Assembly (NCBI RefSeq): GCF_002872475.1
Contig: NZ_CP025682.1
Span: forward strand, 992,001 to 1,056,000
DNA: 64,000 nt
Direction of reading: 5' to 3'
Origin: Pseudazoarcus pumilus
GTDB taxonomy: Bacteria > Pseudomonadota > Gammaproteobacteria > Burkholderiales > Rhodocyclaceae
Shown here: in pieces, positions 51,821 to 61,650 of the stretch
Layout: each line of letters opens with the position of its first letter
Numbering within the stretch: the first letter of the stretch is position 1
Program-made: the position numbers and the translations under genes
The notes under the pieces: generated by a model
The model's database searches: none
Told to the model about the DNA's origin: nothing
The model's input: the letters and a program-made list of their open reading frames with translations, nothing else

Positions 51821-52846
51821 ATGGCCGCCCTGATCTTCCGTTACGCCTCGCGCTGGCGGAACCTGCGCTACCACATCCGCAATGCCCCCTGGGACGAGCT
51901 CCATGCCTACGAGCGCCAGCGCAGCGGCCGATCCTGGTTGCCGTGGCGGGATCTGCTGCTCGCCGCATGGCGTCATGGCGCGAGCTTCGATGATTATTAC
52001 CTGCTGCGTTTCTTCGAAAAATCGCGCGCCCAGCGGCGGGAGTATCTGACCCTGTCGCTGTATTACGAGCTCGAGCGGCAGAAGAACCGGCTGGACAAGG
52101 CCATGATCCTGCGTGACAAGGCGCGTTTCGCACGTCACTTTCGCGACCTGCTCGGACGGCGGGTATGGACCTGGGAAGAACTGTGCCGGCTGGATGCCGA
52201 TGAACGGCCGCCGGACCGGCTGGTGATCAAGAACCGATGGGGCGTCCGGGGACGGGGCATTCATTTCCCGGAGCAACGCTTCCCGGACTGGGCCGCCGTG
52301 CGCGCCCACGTCGCGGAAACCGTTGAGCGCCCCGAGCACTACCTGTGCGAAGCTTACGTTCATCAACACCCGCTTCTCGCCGCTCTCAACCCCGGCACGG
52401 TCAACACCCTGCGGGTGGTGACCTGGCAGGCCGGAGGTCAGGTATCGGTCTGGGGCACGATACTGCGGGTCGGTCGGGGGCGCGGGCCGGACAACTGGGC
52501 TCGCGGCGGCCTGGCTGCCTGGGTGGACGACGATGGCACGATCAGCCGTCTCGCGGTGCCGAAGAACCCGTTCGAAGCCCATGTCGAAACGCATGCGGAC
52601 AGCCGCCTGCCGATCACCGGTCTGAGCATTCCGGGAATCGACGAAATCCGGCGTCTGGCCATCGAAAGCGCGAACCGGTTGCCTGAGGTGCAAAGCATCG
52701 GCTGGGACATCGCCCTCGGTCAGGACGGCCCCTGCCTGATCGAAGGCAACGACCGCTGGTCGCATCAATTGCTTCAGGCCACCCTCGGTCACGGCTGTCG
52801 CCATCTCGCCGACGCGGTGGGAGAGATGCATCAGGTGTACGAATAG
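51821..52846 (+). CDS. ATP-grasp protein of the sugar-transfer-associated type
   Basis: A 341-residue ATP-grasp domain protein. MILRDKARFARHFRDLLG, VIKNRWGVRGRGIHFP and NPGTVNTLRVVT resemble PF14397 (sugar-transfer associated ATP-grasp). The metal site is IGWDIALGQDGPCLIEGNDR, with the final acidic and Asn residues. ATP-grasp enzymes join carboxylates to amines, which fits amide decoration of a glycan. Start choice: ATG at 51821; a TTG at 51809 with GGGAG seven bases before it is an alternative. It follows the PP-loop gene directly. Confidence 0.75.
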   Translation: MAALIFRYASRWRNLRYHIRNAPWDELHAYERQRSGRSWLPWRDLLLAAWRHGASFDDYYLLRFFEKSRAQRREYLTLSLYYELERQKNRLDKAMILRDKARFARHFRDLLGRRVWTWEELCRLDADERPPDRLVIKNRWGVRGRGIHFPEQRFPDWAAVRAHVAETVERPEHYLCEAYVHQHPLLAALNPGTVNTLRVVTWQAGGQVSVWGTILRVGRGRGPDNWARGGLAAWVDDDGTISRLAVPKNPFEAHVETHADSRLPITGLSIPGIDEIRRLAIESANRLPEVQSIGWDIALGQDGPCLIEGNDRWSHQLLQATLGHGCRHLADAVGEMHQVYE

Positions 52847-52901
52847 GCTGCGCAAGCCGAGATGACCCTGCTCTGATGCCGGTTTCATGTTCGGCGAGCG
52901 C

Positions 52902-52926
52902 AAAAACGCCACCCCGGAGGGTGGCG
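52902..52926 (-). terminator. Terminator after the tRNA-Asn genes
   Basis: An 8-bp stem CGCCACCC/GGGTGGCG (52907-52914 with 52919-52926) and loop CGGA is followed by five T on the minus strand (52902-52906). It ends transcripts of the two tRNA-Asn genes. On the plus strand only a weak T-rich stretch follows, so it may act poorly for the ATP-grasp operon. Confidence 0.7.
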
Positions 52927-52941
52927 CTTGTGCTTGCTGTG

Positions 52942-53017
52942 TGGCTCCCCGAGCTGGGCTCGAACCAGCGACAAACGGATTAACAGTCCGTTGCTCTACC
53001 AACTGAGCTATCGGGGA
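52942..53017 (-). tRNA. tRNA-Asn (GTT anticodon), copy 1
   Basis: A 76-base cloverleaf on the minus strand with acceptor TCCCCGA/TCGGGGA, D arm with AGCTCAGTTGGTAGAGC, anticodon loop CTGTTAA (GTT) and encoded CCA. It is identical to the copy at 53079-53154. Confidence 0.96.
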
Positions 53018-53078
53018 AGGGTGGTGCGATGAGTTTTTTTGCGGCTTCGCGCGGGCGGTGCGCGCGAGGCGGAAGTTC

Positions 53079-53154
53079 TGGCTCCCCGAGCTGGGCTCGA
53101 ACCAGCGACAAACGGATTAACAGTCCGTTGCTCTACCAACTGAGCTATCGGGGA
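53079..53154 (-). tRNA. tRNA-Asn (GTT anticodon), copy 2
   Basis: Identical 76-base sequence to copy 1, 61 bases away, same strand. The spacer between the copies is not duplicated. Both genes lie downstream of the aminotransferase gene on the same strand and end at the shared terminator near 52902. Confidence 0.96.
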
Positions 53155-53205
53155 AAGAAGCCGCGCATTGTAGGCAACGCGCGGCGCATGGTCAAGAAAT
53201 CCGGC

Positions 53206-54414
53206 TTACTTCGAGACCACGGTCGCGATGGCCTTGGCGACGTAGTCGACGTTGCGCGAATTGAGCGCGGCCAGGCAGATGCGGCCGGATTTGACGGCGT
53301 AGATGCCGAACTCGTCACGCATGCGCTCGACGTGCTCCGGCGTCAGGCCGGTGTAGGAGAACATGCCGCGCTGTTCGGTGATGAACGAGAAGTCCTGCTC
53401 GACGCCGGCGGCCTTGAGCTTGTCGACGAGGCTGTGGCGCATGTCGAGGATGCGCTGGCGCATCGCGGCCAGTTCGCCTTCCCATTGCTTGCGCAGTTCC
53501 GGCGAATTGAGCACGGCGGTGACGACGGCGCCGCCGTGGGTCGGCGGGTTGGAGTAGTTGGTGCGGATCACGCGCTTGACCTGCGACAGCACGCGAGCGG
53601 CCTCTTCCTTGTTCTCGGTGACGATCGACAGCGCGCCGACGCGCTCGCCGTAGAGCGAGAAGTTCTTGGAGAACGAACTGGCGACGAGGAACTGCATGCC
53701 ACTGTCGGCGAACATGCGCACCGCGGCGGTATCCTGCTCGGGGCCGTCGGCGAAGCCCTGGTAGGCAATGTCGAGGAAGGGGATCAGGTCGTTCTTGCGG
53801 CATGCCTCGACGACTTCGCCCCACTGCGATTCGCTGATGTCCGCGCCGGTGGGGTTGTGGCAGCAGGCGTGCAGCACGACGACGGAGTGCGCCGGCAGGG
53901 CTTCGAGGGCGGCCTTCATCGCGGGGAAGTTGGCGCCGCGCGTGGCCGGATCGTAGTAGGCGTAGGTCTCGACGGTGAAGCCTGCGTTCTCGAACACGGC
54001 GCGGTGGTTTTCCCAGCTCGGATCGGAAATGTAGAGTTTGGCCTCGGGGTAGAGGCGGCGCAGGTAGTCGCCGCCGACCTTGAGCGCGCCGGTGCCGCCG
54101 AGCGTCTCGAAGGTGATCACGCGGCCGGACTTGACCAGTTCGGCATCGTCGCCGAAGAGCAGGTTCTGCACGGCGGCGTTGTAGGCGGCCGCACCCTCGA
54201 TGGGCTGGTAGCCGCGCGGCAGGCCGGCTTCGACGCGGGCCTTTTCGGCGGCCTTGACGCATTCGAGCAGCGGAATCTTGCCGTTGTCGTCCTGGTAGAC
54301 GCCGACGCCCAGGTTGACCTTTTCGGCGCGGGTGTCGTCCTTGAAGGCCTCGGTCAGACCCAGGATGGGGTCGCGCGGGGCCATCTCGACGTTGGCGAAG
54401 ATCGATGCAGACAT
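53206..54414 (-). CDS. tyrB: Aromatic-amino-acid/aspartate aminotransferase
   Basis: A 402-residue class I PLP aminotransferase of the AspC/TyrB group. PRDPILGLTEAFKDD and KVNLGVGVYQDDNGKIP are the family N-terminus. HACCHNPTGAD and the lysine in ASSFSKNFSLYGERVG (Schiff base) are clear. The C-terminal SGRICLAALN has the substrate arginine. The second ATG (54414) is preferred because AGGGA lies six bases before it; 54420 is the alternative. Aspartate and tyrosine specificity cannot be separated. Confidence 0.93.
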   Translation of the reverse strand: MSASIFANVEMAPRDPILGLTEAFKDDTRAEKVNLGVGVYQDDNGKIPLLECVKAAEKARVEAGLPRGYQPIEGAAAYNAAVQNLLFGDDAELVKSGRVITFETLGGTGALKVGGDYLRRLYPEAKLYISDPSWENHRAVFENAGFTVETYAYYDPATRGANFPAMKAALEALPAHSVVVLHACCHNPTGADISESQWGEVVEACRKNDLIPFLDIAYQGFADGPEQDTAAVRMFADSGMQFLVASSFSKNFSLYGERVGALSIVTENKEEAARVLSQVKRVIRTNYSNPPTHGGAVVTAVLNSPELRKQWEGELAAMRQRILDMRHSLVDKLKAAGVEQDFSFITEQRGMFSYTGLTPEHVERMRDEFGIYAVKSGRICLAALNSRNVDYVAKAIATVVSK

Positions 54415-54586
54415 GTCCATTCCCTATGATTGGTGCGCGCCGAGGCGGAAGGTGTCCGGACGGGCTGCCGAAGTCGATGCAGCCGTGCCTTGCGCGGCGA
54501 ATTGAGAAATAATCGGGAGTACGGTCGGGCGGCGAACGTCGTCCGGAACGTTTCGGCCGGCCCACGTACAGGAGCAAGAGTCTACC

Positions 54587-56658
<2,072 letters not shown>

Positions 56659-56662
<4 letters not shown>

Positions 56663-57162
56663 GCGCGCAGATCGTCCTTCCCGAGGATCGGCCCTTGCGC
56701 GTGCTGTTCGTGTGCACCGGCAACATCTGTCGTTCGCCCACGGCCGAGGCGGTGGCGCGCCGGCTGTTCGCCGCGGCGGGGCTGGACGGGCGCGTCGAGT
56801 TCGATTCGGCCGGCACCCACGGCTACCACGTCGGCGAAGCGCCCGATCCGCGCGCCATGGCGTTCGCCGCGAAGCATGGCTACGACCTGTCGGGGCTGCG
56901 TGCGCGCCGCGTCGAGGTCGACGATTTCGCGCGTTTCGATCTGCTGCTCGCGATGGATCGCGGGCACCATGCGCAGATGCTGGCCATGTGTCCGACGGAG
57001 CGCGCGCATCGCGTGGCGATGTTCACGGGTTTCGCCGACGAGGTGGCCGACAGGGATGTGCCCGACCCGTACTACGGGGGCGAGGACGGCTTTCGCGAAG
57101 TGCTCGATCTGTGCGAACGGGGTGTGCGCGGCCTGCTCGGCACCGTGGAGACAGGGCGATGA
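56659..57162 (+). CDS. Low-molecular-weight protein tyrosine phosphatase
   Basis: A 167-residue LMW-PTP. The active-site loop is [13 protein letters not shown] (CX5R with Ser), and the distal acid is in DVPDPYYGG. Homologues such as Wzb control polysaccharide kinases or dephosphorylate other substrates. It is coupled to uvrB (ATGA), an arrangement common in betaproteobacteria. It could act on the envelope-glycan machinery, but no kinase gene is in the window. Confidence 0.93.
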
Positions 57163-57245
57163 GCGTACGCGTTGACCGCTCCGTGCCCCGGGCGTATGTT
57201 CGATTTGATTCATTTGTCCTGCGACCGCCCTGGTCGCGACAGCCC

Positions 57246-57938
57246 ATGCCCAGACCCGCCCGCAAGAGCGCTGCCCCCAACGGCTCCCCGCGTGATCCCG
57301 AGACGCAGGCCCAGCACGCCTATCGTCAGATCGAAGAGATGATCGTCACGCTGGAGATGCCGCCGGGCAGCCGCATCTCGGAAAAATCGGTCAGTGCGCA
57401 GCTCGGTATCGGGCGTACGCCGGTGCGCGAGGCACTGCAGCGGCTGGCCTACGAGCGCACCATCAAGGTGTTGCCACGTTCCGGCGTGATGGTGTCCGAG
57501 ATCGACGTGGCAGAACACTTCAAGCTCATCGAGGTGCGGCGCGAACTCGAGCGCATCCTGGTGGGGCGTTCCGCGCGTCTGGCCGAACCGGCGGCGTGCA
57601 AGCGTTTCGCAGAGCTGGCCGAGCGCTTCCTGGAAGCGGCCGAGAAGGAGGACGAATCGATCTTCCTGCCCACCGATGCCGAATTCAACGCGCTGGTGGC
57701 TGCGACCGCACGCAACGACTACGCTGCCGCCGCGATGCGGCCCCTGCAGGCGCAGACGCGCCGCTTCTGGTATCTGTACTTCCGTCAGGTGGGCGATCTG
57801 GCCAAGGTTTCGCGGCTGCACGCCGAGATCGCGATGGCGATTTCCCGCAAGGACGAGAACGAGGCACGTGAGGCCTCCGACCGCCTGATCGATTACGTCG
57901 AGCAGTACACCTATCGCACCATGCGCGCCTTGCTATAG
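57246..57938 (+). CDS. GntR-family regulator with FCD domain
   Basis: A 230-residue FadR-subfamily regulator. The winged helix is at residues 22-85 (EKSVSAQLGIGRTPVREALQRLA). The FCD effector domain follows with metal-ligand-like residues in PTDAEFNALVA and SRLHAEIAMAI. It probably controls the TRAP operon downstream. The ATG at 57246 is chosen; an in-frame ATG at 57159 overlapping the phosphatase stop would add 29 residues of unlike sequence. A perfect palindrome begins ten bases after its stop. Confidence 0.9.
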   Translation: MPRPARKSAAPNGSPRDPETQAQHAYRQIEEMIVTLEMPPGSRISEKSVSAQLGIGRTPVREALQRLAYERTIKVLPRSGVMVSEIDVAEHFKLIEVRRELERILVGRSARLAEPAACKRFAELAERFLEAAEKEDESIFLPTDAEFNALVAATARNDYAAAAMRPLQAQTRRFWYLYFRQVGDLAKVSRLHAEIAMAISRKDENEAREASDRLIDYVEQYTYRTMRALL

Positions 57939-57948
57939 GGCATGTTTT

Positions 57949-57970
57949 GTAAACTGACATGTCAGTTTAC
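57949..57970. promoter_or_regulatory. Perfect 22-bp palindrome, probable GntR operator
   Basis: Arms GTAAACTGACA and TGTCAGTTTAC are perfect reverse complements with no spacer. It lies ten bases after the GntR stop. Its central part recurs with three changes at 58313-58330 next to the TRAP promoter, which suggests one regulator binds both. No T-run follows, so it is not a terminator. Confidence 0.6.
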
Positions 57971-58267
57971 GGCGCGCCCTGAGGTTCCCGGCGCGAGGTG
58001 CGTATGAGTTGGCAAGTCGTCGTGCGGGTGTCGCATTCGCGCGACGTCCGCAATATCCCGCGCCTCCGTTTGCGCGGCGCCCCATGATGGTGCGATGCGG
58101 CTGTTTGCCGCACCGTTGCAGTGCGTTGATTGCAAACAAATCCACATGGGTTGCCGCCACCTCCCGCCGCAACGCCCGGAGTACGACCTTCTCGCTGCCG
58201 CGCTTTCCGTTCGCAAGCGGGGGTGGCTATGTGATCAGCATCGACCCGGGCGGTGTGCATAATCTTC

Positions 58268-58330
58268 TTGACTGTGCTCTCAGAGCATCTACACTTGCAT
58301 GGCAGTCCCAGTGCTGACATGGCAGTTTGC
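58268..58330 (+). promoter_or_regulatory. TRAP-operon promoter with operator-like sites
   Basis: TTGACT (58268-58273), 16 bases, TACACT (58290-58295) form a sigma-70-like promoter. A 13-base dyad TGCTCT-C-AGAGCA (58275-58287) sits in the spacer. At 58313-58330 GCTGACATGGCAGTTTGC resembles the palindrome at 57949-57970 and would lie just after the transcription start, a good place for repression. Confidence 0.5.
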
Positions 58331-58598
58331 CCGTCAGCCGGATCGCCCCGAAGAGGGCGGCCGGCATCAGGAGGAGGGTAGCCGCCAGTCGGCCCGCTCC
58401 GGCAAGCGGCGCGATGCGTTCGCGGGACAGGCCTCGTCGCAGGTCCCCAAGCGTGTTCTCGTCGTGAAGCTGGTACGGAGTTTGCAATTGCCGTTGGTGG
58501 GGCGGTCGAGCCGTCCGTTCAGGTGCATTCGCCCAGGCGAGTGCGGCAGGGCGGGGAGACTGATCCCGTAACGTGTAAATCCATGGATGGAGAGCGAT

Positions 58599-59684
58599 AT
58601 GAATCGACGTGGCATGCTTAAGACTTCCCTGCTGGCCGGTGGCGCGGCCGCGACTGCGGGCTTCCCCGCGATCGCCAGCGCGCAGCAGACCTTCAACTTC
58701 AAGATGACGACCACCTGGCCGGCCGGTACGCCGTACTACCAGTCCGGTCCGGGCAGTGCCGAGGCCTTCGCCAAGCGGGTCGAGGACATGTCCAACGGCC
58801 GCCTCAAGATCAAGGTGTATGCTGCCGGTGAGCTGGTGCCGGCCTTCGAGGGCTTCGACGCGGCCTCGGCGGGCATCGTCGAGATGAACCACGGCGTGTC
58901 CTACTACTGGGCCGGCAAGACCTTCGCCGCGCAGTACTTCGCCACCGTGCCGTTCGGCATGAGCTTCATGGGTCACCATGCCTGGCTGTATCACGGCGGC
59001 GGCATCGACCTGTGGAACGAGGTCTACAAGCCGTTCAACGTGGTTGCGATGCCGGTCGGTTGCTCGGGTGTGCAGATGACCGGCTGGTTCAAGAAGCCGG
59101 TCGAGAGTGTGTCCGACTTCAATGGCCTGAAGATGCGCATTCCGGGCCTGGCCGGTCGCATGTACGCGGATCTGGGCGTGGACGTGAAGCTGCTGCCCGG
59201 TGGCGAGATCTTCCCGGCACTGGAGCGTGGCGTGATCGACGCGGCCGAGTGGGTCGGTCCCTATCTGGACCGTCGTCTGGGCCTGCAGAACGCGGCCAAG
59301 TACTACTACACGACGGGCTGGCACGAGCCGGCAACGACCTCCGAGATCGTCATCAACCAGGGCGCCTGGGACAAGCTTCCCAAGGACCTGCAGGCCATCG
59401 TCCGCGCCGCGGCCGATGCCACCAACCAGGAAGGCCTGCTGTGGCTCGACGCGAAGAACGGCGAAGCACTGTCCGACATGGTCGACAACTTCGACGTCAA
59501 GATCGCGCGTCTGCCTGACGACGTGATCAAGGCGCTGCGCGAGTCTGCCCGCACGACGCTGGAAGACGCCGCAGCCAAGGACCCGATGGTCAAGAAGGTC
59601 CACGAGTCGTTCTTCAACTTCAAGAAGAACCACGACAAGTGGAACCAGATCTCCGAGACCACCTTCCAGACCACCGTCCGCTAA
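58599..59684 (+). CDS. TRAP transporter substrate-binding protein (DctP family)
   Basis: A 361-residue periplasmic binding protein. The leader MNRRGMLKTSLLAGGAAATA has the twin-arginine pattern and ends AIASA|QQT. MTTTWPAGTPYYQSG, FAKRVEDMSNGRLKIKVYAAGE and KMRIPGLAGRMYADLG are the family pattern, with the conserved substrate arginine. The WVGPYLDRRLGLQNAAKYYY part resembles TRAP proteins for alpha-keto or mannitol-like acids. Substrate unknown; the downstream hydrolase suggests an amide or gamma-glutamyl compound. GGAGAG precedes the ATG. Confidence 0.92.
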   Translation: MNRRGMLKTSLLAGGAAATAGFPAIASAQQTFNFKMTTTWPAGTPYYQSGPGSAEAFAKRVEDMSNGRLKIKVYAAGELVPAFEGFDAASAGIVEMNHGVSYYWAGKTFAAQYFATVPFGMSFMGHHAWLYHGGGIDLWNEVYKPFNVVAMPVGCSGVQMTGWFKKPVESVSDFNGLKMRIPGLAGRMYADLGVDVKLLPGGEIFPALERGVIDAAEWVGPYLDRRLGLQNAAKYYYTTGWHEPATTSEIVINQGAWDKLPKDLQAIVRAAADATNQEGLLWLDAKNGEALSDMVDNFDVKIARLPDDVIKALRESARTTLEDAAAKDPMVKKVHESFFNFKKNHDKWNQISETTFQTTVR

Positions 59685-59758
59685 GACGGTCGGCCTGACC
59701 GGATGGCGGACACGAGCGTGGCCGCCATCCCTTTTTTCAACCACATGAAGTGGATCTC

Positions 59759-60292
59759 ATGAAGACACTCGACAAGGCCGCCGATGCGCTCGAGGCGTTC
59801 ATCGAATGGACCGGCCGCTTCACTTCCTGGATCATCCTCGCGCTGGTGTTGCTGATCGCCATCCAGGTGCTGCTGCGCTACACCATCAGCCTGGGCGCGG
59901 TGTGGGCACAGGAACTCGAATGGCATCTGCTCGCGGTGATCTCGCTGTGGGGGCTTTCCTACACGCAAAAGGCCGACGCCCATGTGCGCGTCGACATCGT
60001 TTACGAGAAGTTCAGCGAACGAACCCGACAGTGGATCGAAGCGTTCTCGGCGATCTTCATCATGGCGCCGATGTGCTTCTATTTCGCCTGGTTGTCGGTG
60101 CGCTTCGTCGTTCAGGCCTATACGACGGGCGAGATCTCGCCCGATCCGGGCGGACTCACGCATCGCTGGATCCTCAAGACTTTCCTGATCTCGGGTTTCG
60201 CGTTGCTCGGCATCCAGTGCGTCGCGCATGCCTTGCGCAACATCGCGCTTATCCTCAACGGCGGCAAGGGGGACCAGCATGCCGATGAATGA
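59759..60292 (+). CDS. TRAP transporter small permease (DctQ family)
   Basis: A 177-residue protein with four transmembrane helices (about 20-42, 58-80, 95-118 and 135-160). WAQELEWHLLAVISLWGLSYTQKADAHVRVD is typical of DctQ subunits. The ATG at 59759 has no strong ribosome site; a GTG three codons earlier is an alternative. It lies 74 bases after dctP and overlaps the large permease gene by 14 bases. Confidence 0.9.
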   Translation: MKTLDKAADALEAFIEWTGRFTSWIILALVLLIAIQVLLRYTISLGAVWAQELEWHLLAVISLWGLSYTQKADAHVRVDIVYEKFSERTRQWIEAFSAIFIMAPMCFYFAWLSVRFVVQAYTTGEISPDPGGLTHRWILKTFLISGFALLGIQCVAHALRNIALILNGGKGDQHADE

Positions 60293-61610
60293 AATCCTCT
60301 CCATCCTGATGCTGGTCAGCTTCATCGTGCTGCTCACGCTGGGCGTGCGGGTGGCCTACGCGATCGCGATCTCCGGGGTGGTGTTCGGCCTGATCGGTTT
60401 CGGGCCGATGCTGTTCAATCTGTTGCCTTCGCGTCTGTACGGGGTCGCGACCAACTACACGCTGCTCGCCGTTCCATTGTTCGTGTTCATGGGGGTGATG
60501 CTCGAGAAATCACGCATCGCCGAGGACATGCTCGACGTGATGGGCCACGTTGCCGGCCGGTTGCGCGGGGGCATGGGCGTGGCGATCATCTTCGTCGGCG
60601 TGCTCATGGGCGCGGCCACCGGCATCGTCGGTGCGACCATCGTCACCCTCTCGCTGATCGCGCTGCCGACGCTGCTCAAGCGCGGCTACGACCACGGTCT
60701 GGCCACCGGCGCGATCTGCGCCTCGGGTACGCTGGGGCAGATCCTGCCGCCGAGCCTGATCCTCATCCTGCTCTCGGACCTGATGGGCGAGTCGGTGGGT
60801 ACGCTGTTCGCGGCGGCCATCATGCCGGGCCTGATGCTCGCGGCCCTGTATGTGATCTACATCCTCGTCGTGGCCTGGATCTGGCCGAACGTCGCGCCGG
60901 CGATTCCGGCCGCGGAGCGCGCCCAGGTCAGTGGCAAGCAGCTGATCATCGACGTCATCCGTGGCGTGCTGCCGCCGATCCTGCTGGTGTTCGCGGTACT
61001 CGGCTCGATCATCGGCGGCGTCGCGGCGCCGACCGAAGCGGCTGCCATGGGTGCCTTCGGTGCGCTGGTCATCGTCGCGATCAGCGGCAAGCTGTCCATG
61101 AGCGTGCTGCGCCAGACGCTGCGCTCCACGCTGATCACGACCTCGATGATCATGTTCATCATCTTCGCTTCGCAGGCCTTCAGCCTTGCCTTCCGCGGGC
61201 TCGGTGGCGAAGACCTGATCGGCGAGTTCATGGAGCTGGTGCCGGGCGGACTGTGGGGCACGATCATCTTCATGATGATCCTGCTGTTCATCCTCGGCTT
61301 CTTCCTCGAATGGATCGAGATCTCCTACATCGTGCTGCCGCTGCTGCTGCCGTTCTTCGTTGCGGCCGGCGTCGACATGGTGTGGCTGGCGATGCTCATC
61401 TGCATGAACCTGCAGACCTCGTTCCTGACACCACCGTTTGGCTGGGCCCTGTTCTTCATCAAGGGGGCCGCTCCGCCCGAAGTGCAGATCGGTTCCATCT
61501 ACAAGGGGGTGATCCCGTTCATCGGCCTGCAGGTCATCGGTCTGGCCCTGCTGATGATGTTCCCCGACATCGCTACCTGGTTGCCCAAGGCGATCGGCTG
61601 GATGAAGTGA
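60279..61610 (+). CDS. TRAP transporter large permease (DctM family)
   Basis: A 443-residue permease with about 12 helices. NYTLLAVPLFVFMGVMLEKS, ATGIVGATIVTLSLIALPTLL and LPPSLILILLSD are DctM hallmarks, and NLQTSFLTPPFGWALFFIKG is the conserved C-terminal region. It forms the channel with DctQ for sodium-driven uptake. AAGGGGGA lies five bases before the ATG. Confidence 0.95.
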   Translation: MPMNEILSILMLVSFIVLLTLGVRVAYAIAISGVVFGLIGFGPMLFNLLPSRLYGVATNYTLLAVPLFVFMGVMLEKSRIAEDMLDVMGHVAGRLRGGMGVAIIFVGVLMGAATGIVGATIVTLSLIALPTLLKRGYDHGLATGAICASGTLGQILPPSLILILLSDLMGESVGTLFAAAIMPGLMLAALYVIYILVVAWIWPNVAPAIPAAERAQVSGKQLIIDVIRGVLPPILLVFAVLGSIIGGVAAPTEAAAMGAFGALVIVAISGKLSMSVLRQTLRSTLITTSMIMFIIFASQAFSLAFRGLGGEDLIGEFMELVPGGLWGTIIFMMILLFILGFFLEWIEISYIVLPLLLPFFVAAGVDMVWLAMLICMNLQTSFLTPPFGWALFFIKGAAPPEVQIGSIYKGVIPFIGLQVIGLALLMMFPDIATWLPKAIGWMK

Positions 61611-61650
61611 TGCGCGCAAAACATAACCACCATAAGCAGGAGACACGGAG

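Larger units (their letters stand above)
57939..58598. other. 660-base non-coding region between the GntR and TRAP genes
   Basis: Apart from the palindrome at 57949-57970, the promoter near 58268 and the operator-like sites listed separately, I see no gene here. A small hairpin (TGCGGC, loop TGTTT, GCCGCA) lies near 58100. The part from 58331 to 58598 would be a leader of about 300 bases for the TRAP transcript. Open frames on either strand have no recognisable content. Confidence 0.5.

Noticed and set aside
52942-53154. Twin tRNA-Asn genes as an attachment site of an integrated element
   Set aside because: No integrase or foreign-looking genes lie near; the second copy is a whole tRNA, so simple duplication explains it.
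54421-54586. A LexA box in front of uvrB
   Set aside because: I looked for CTGT-N8-ACAG and close variants in the upstream region and did not find one.
57967-58320. A 117-codon minus-strand frame between the GntR and TRAP genes
   Set aside because: It has no ribosome site, no similarity I can recognise and composition of random GC-rich sequence.
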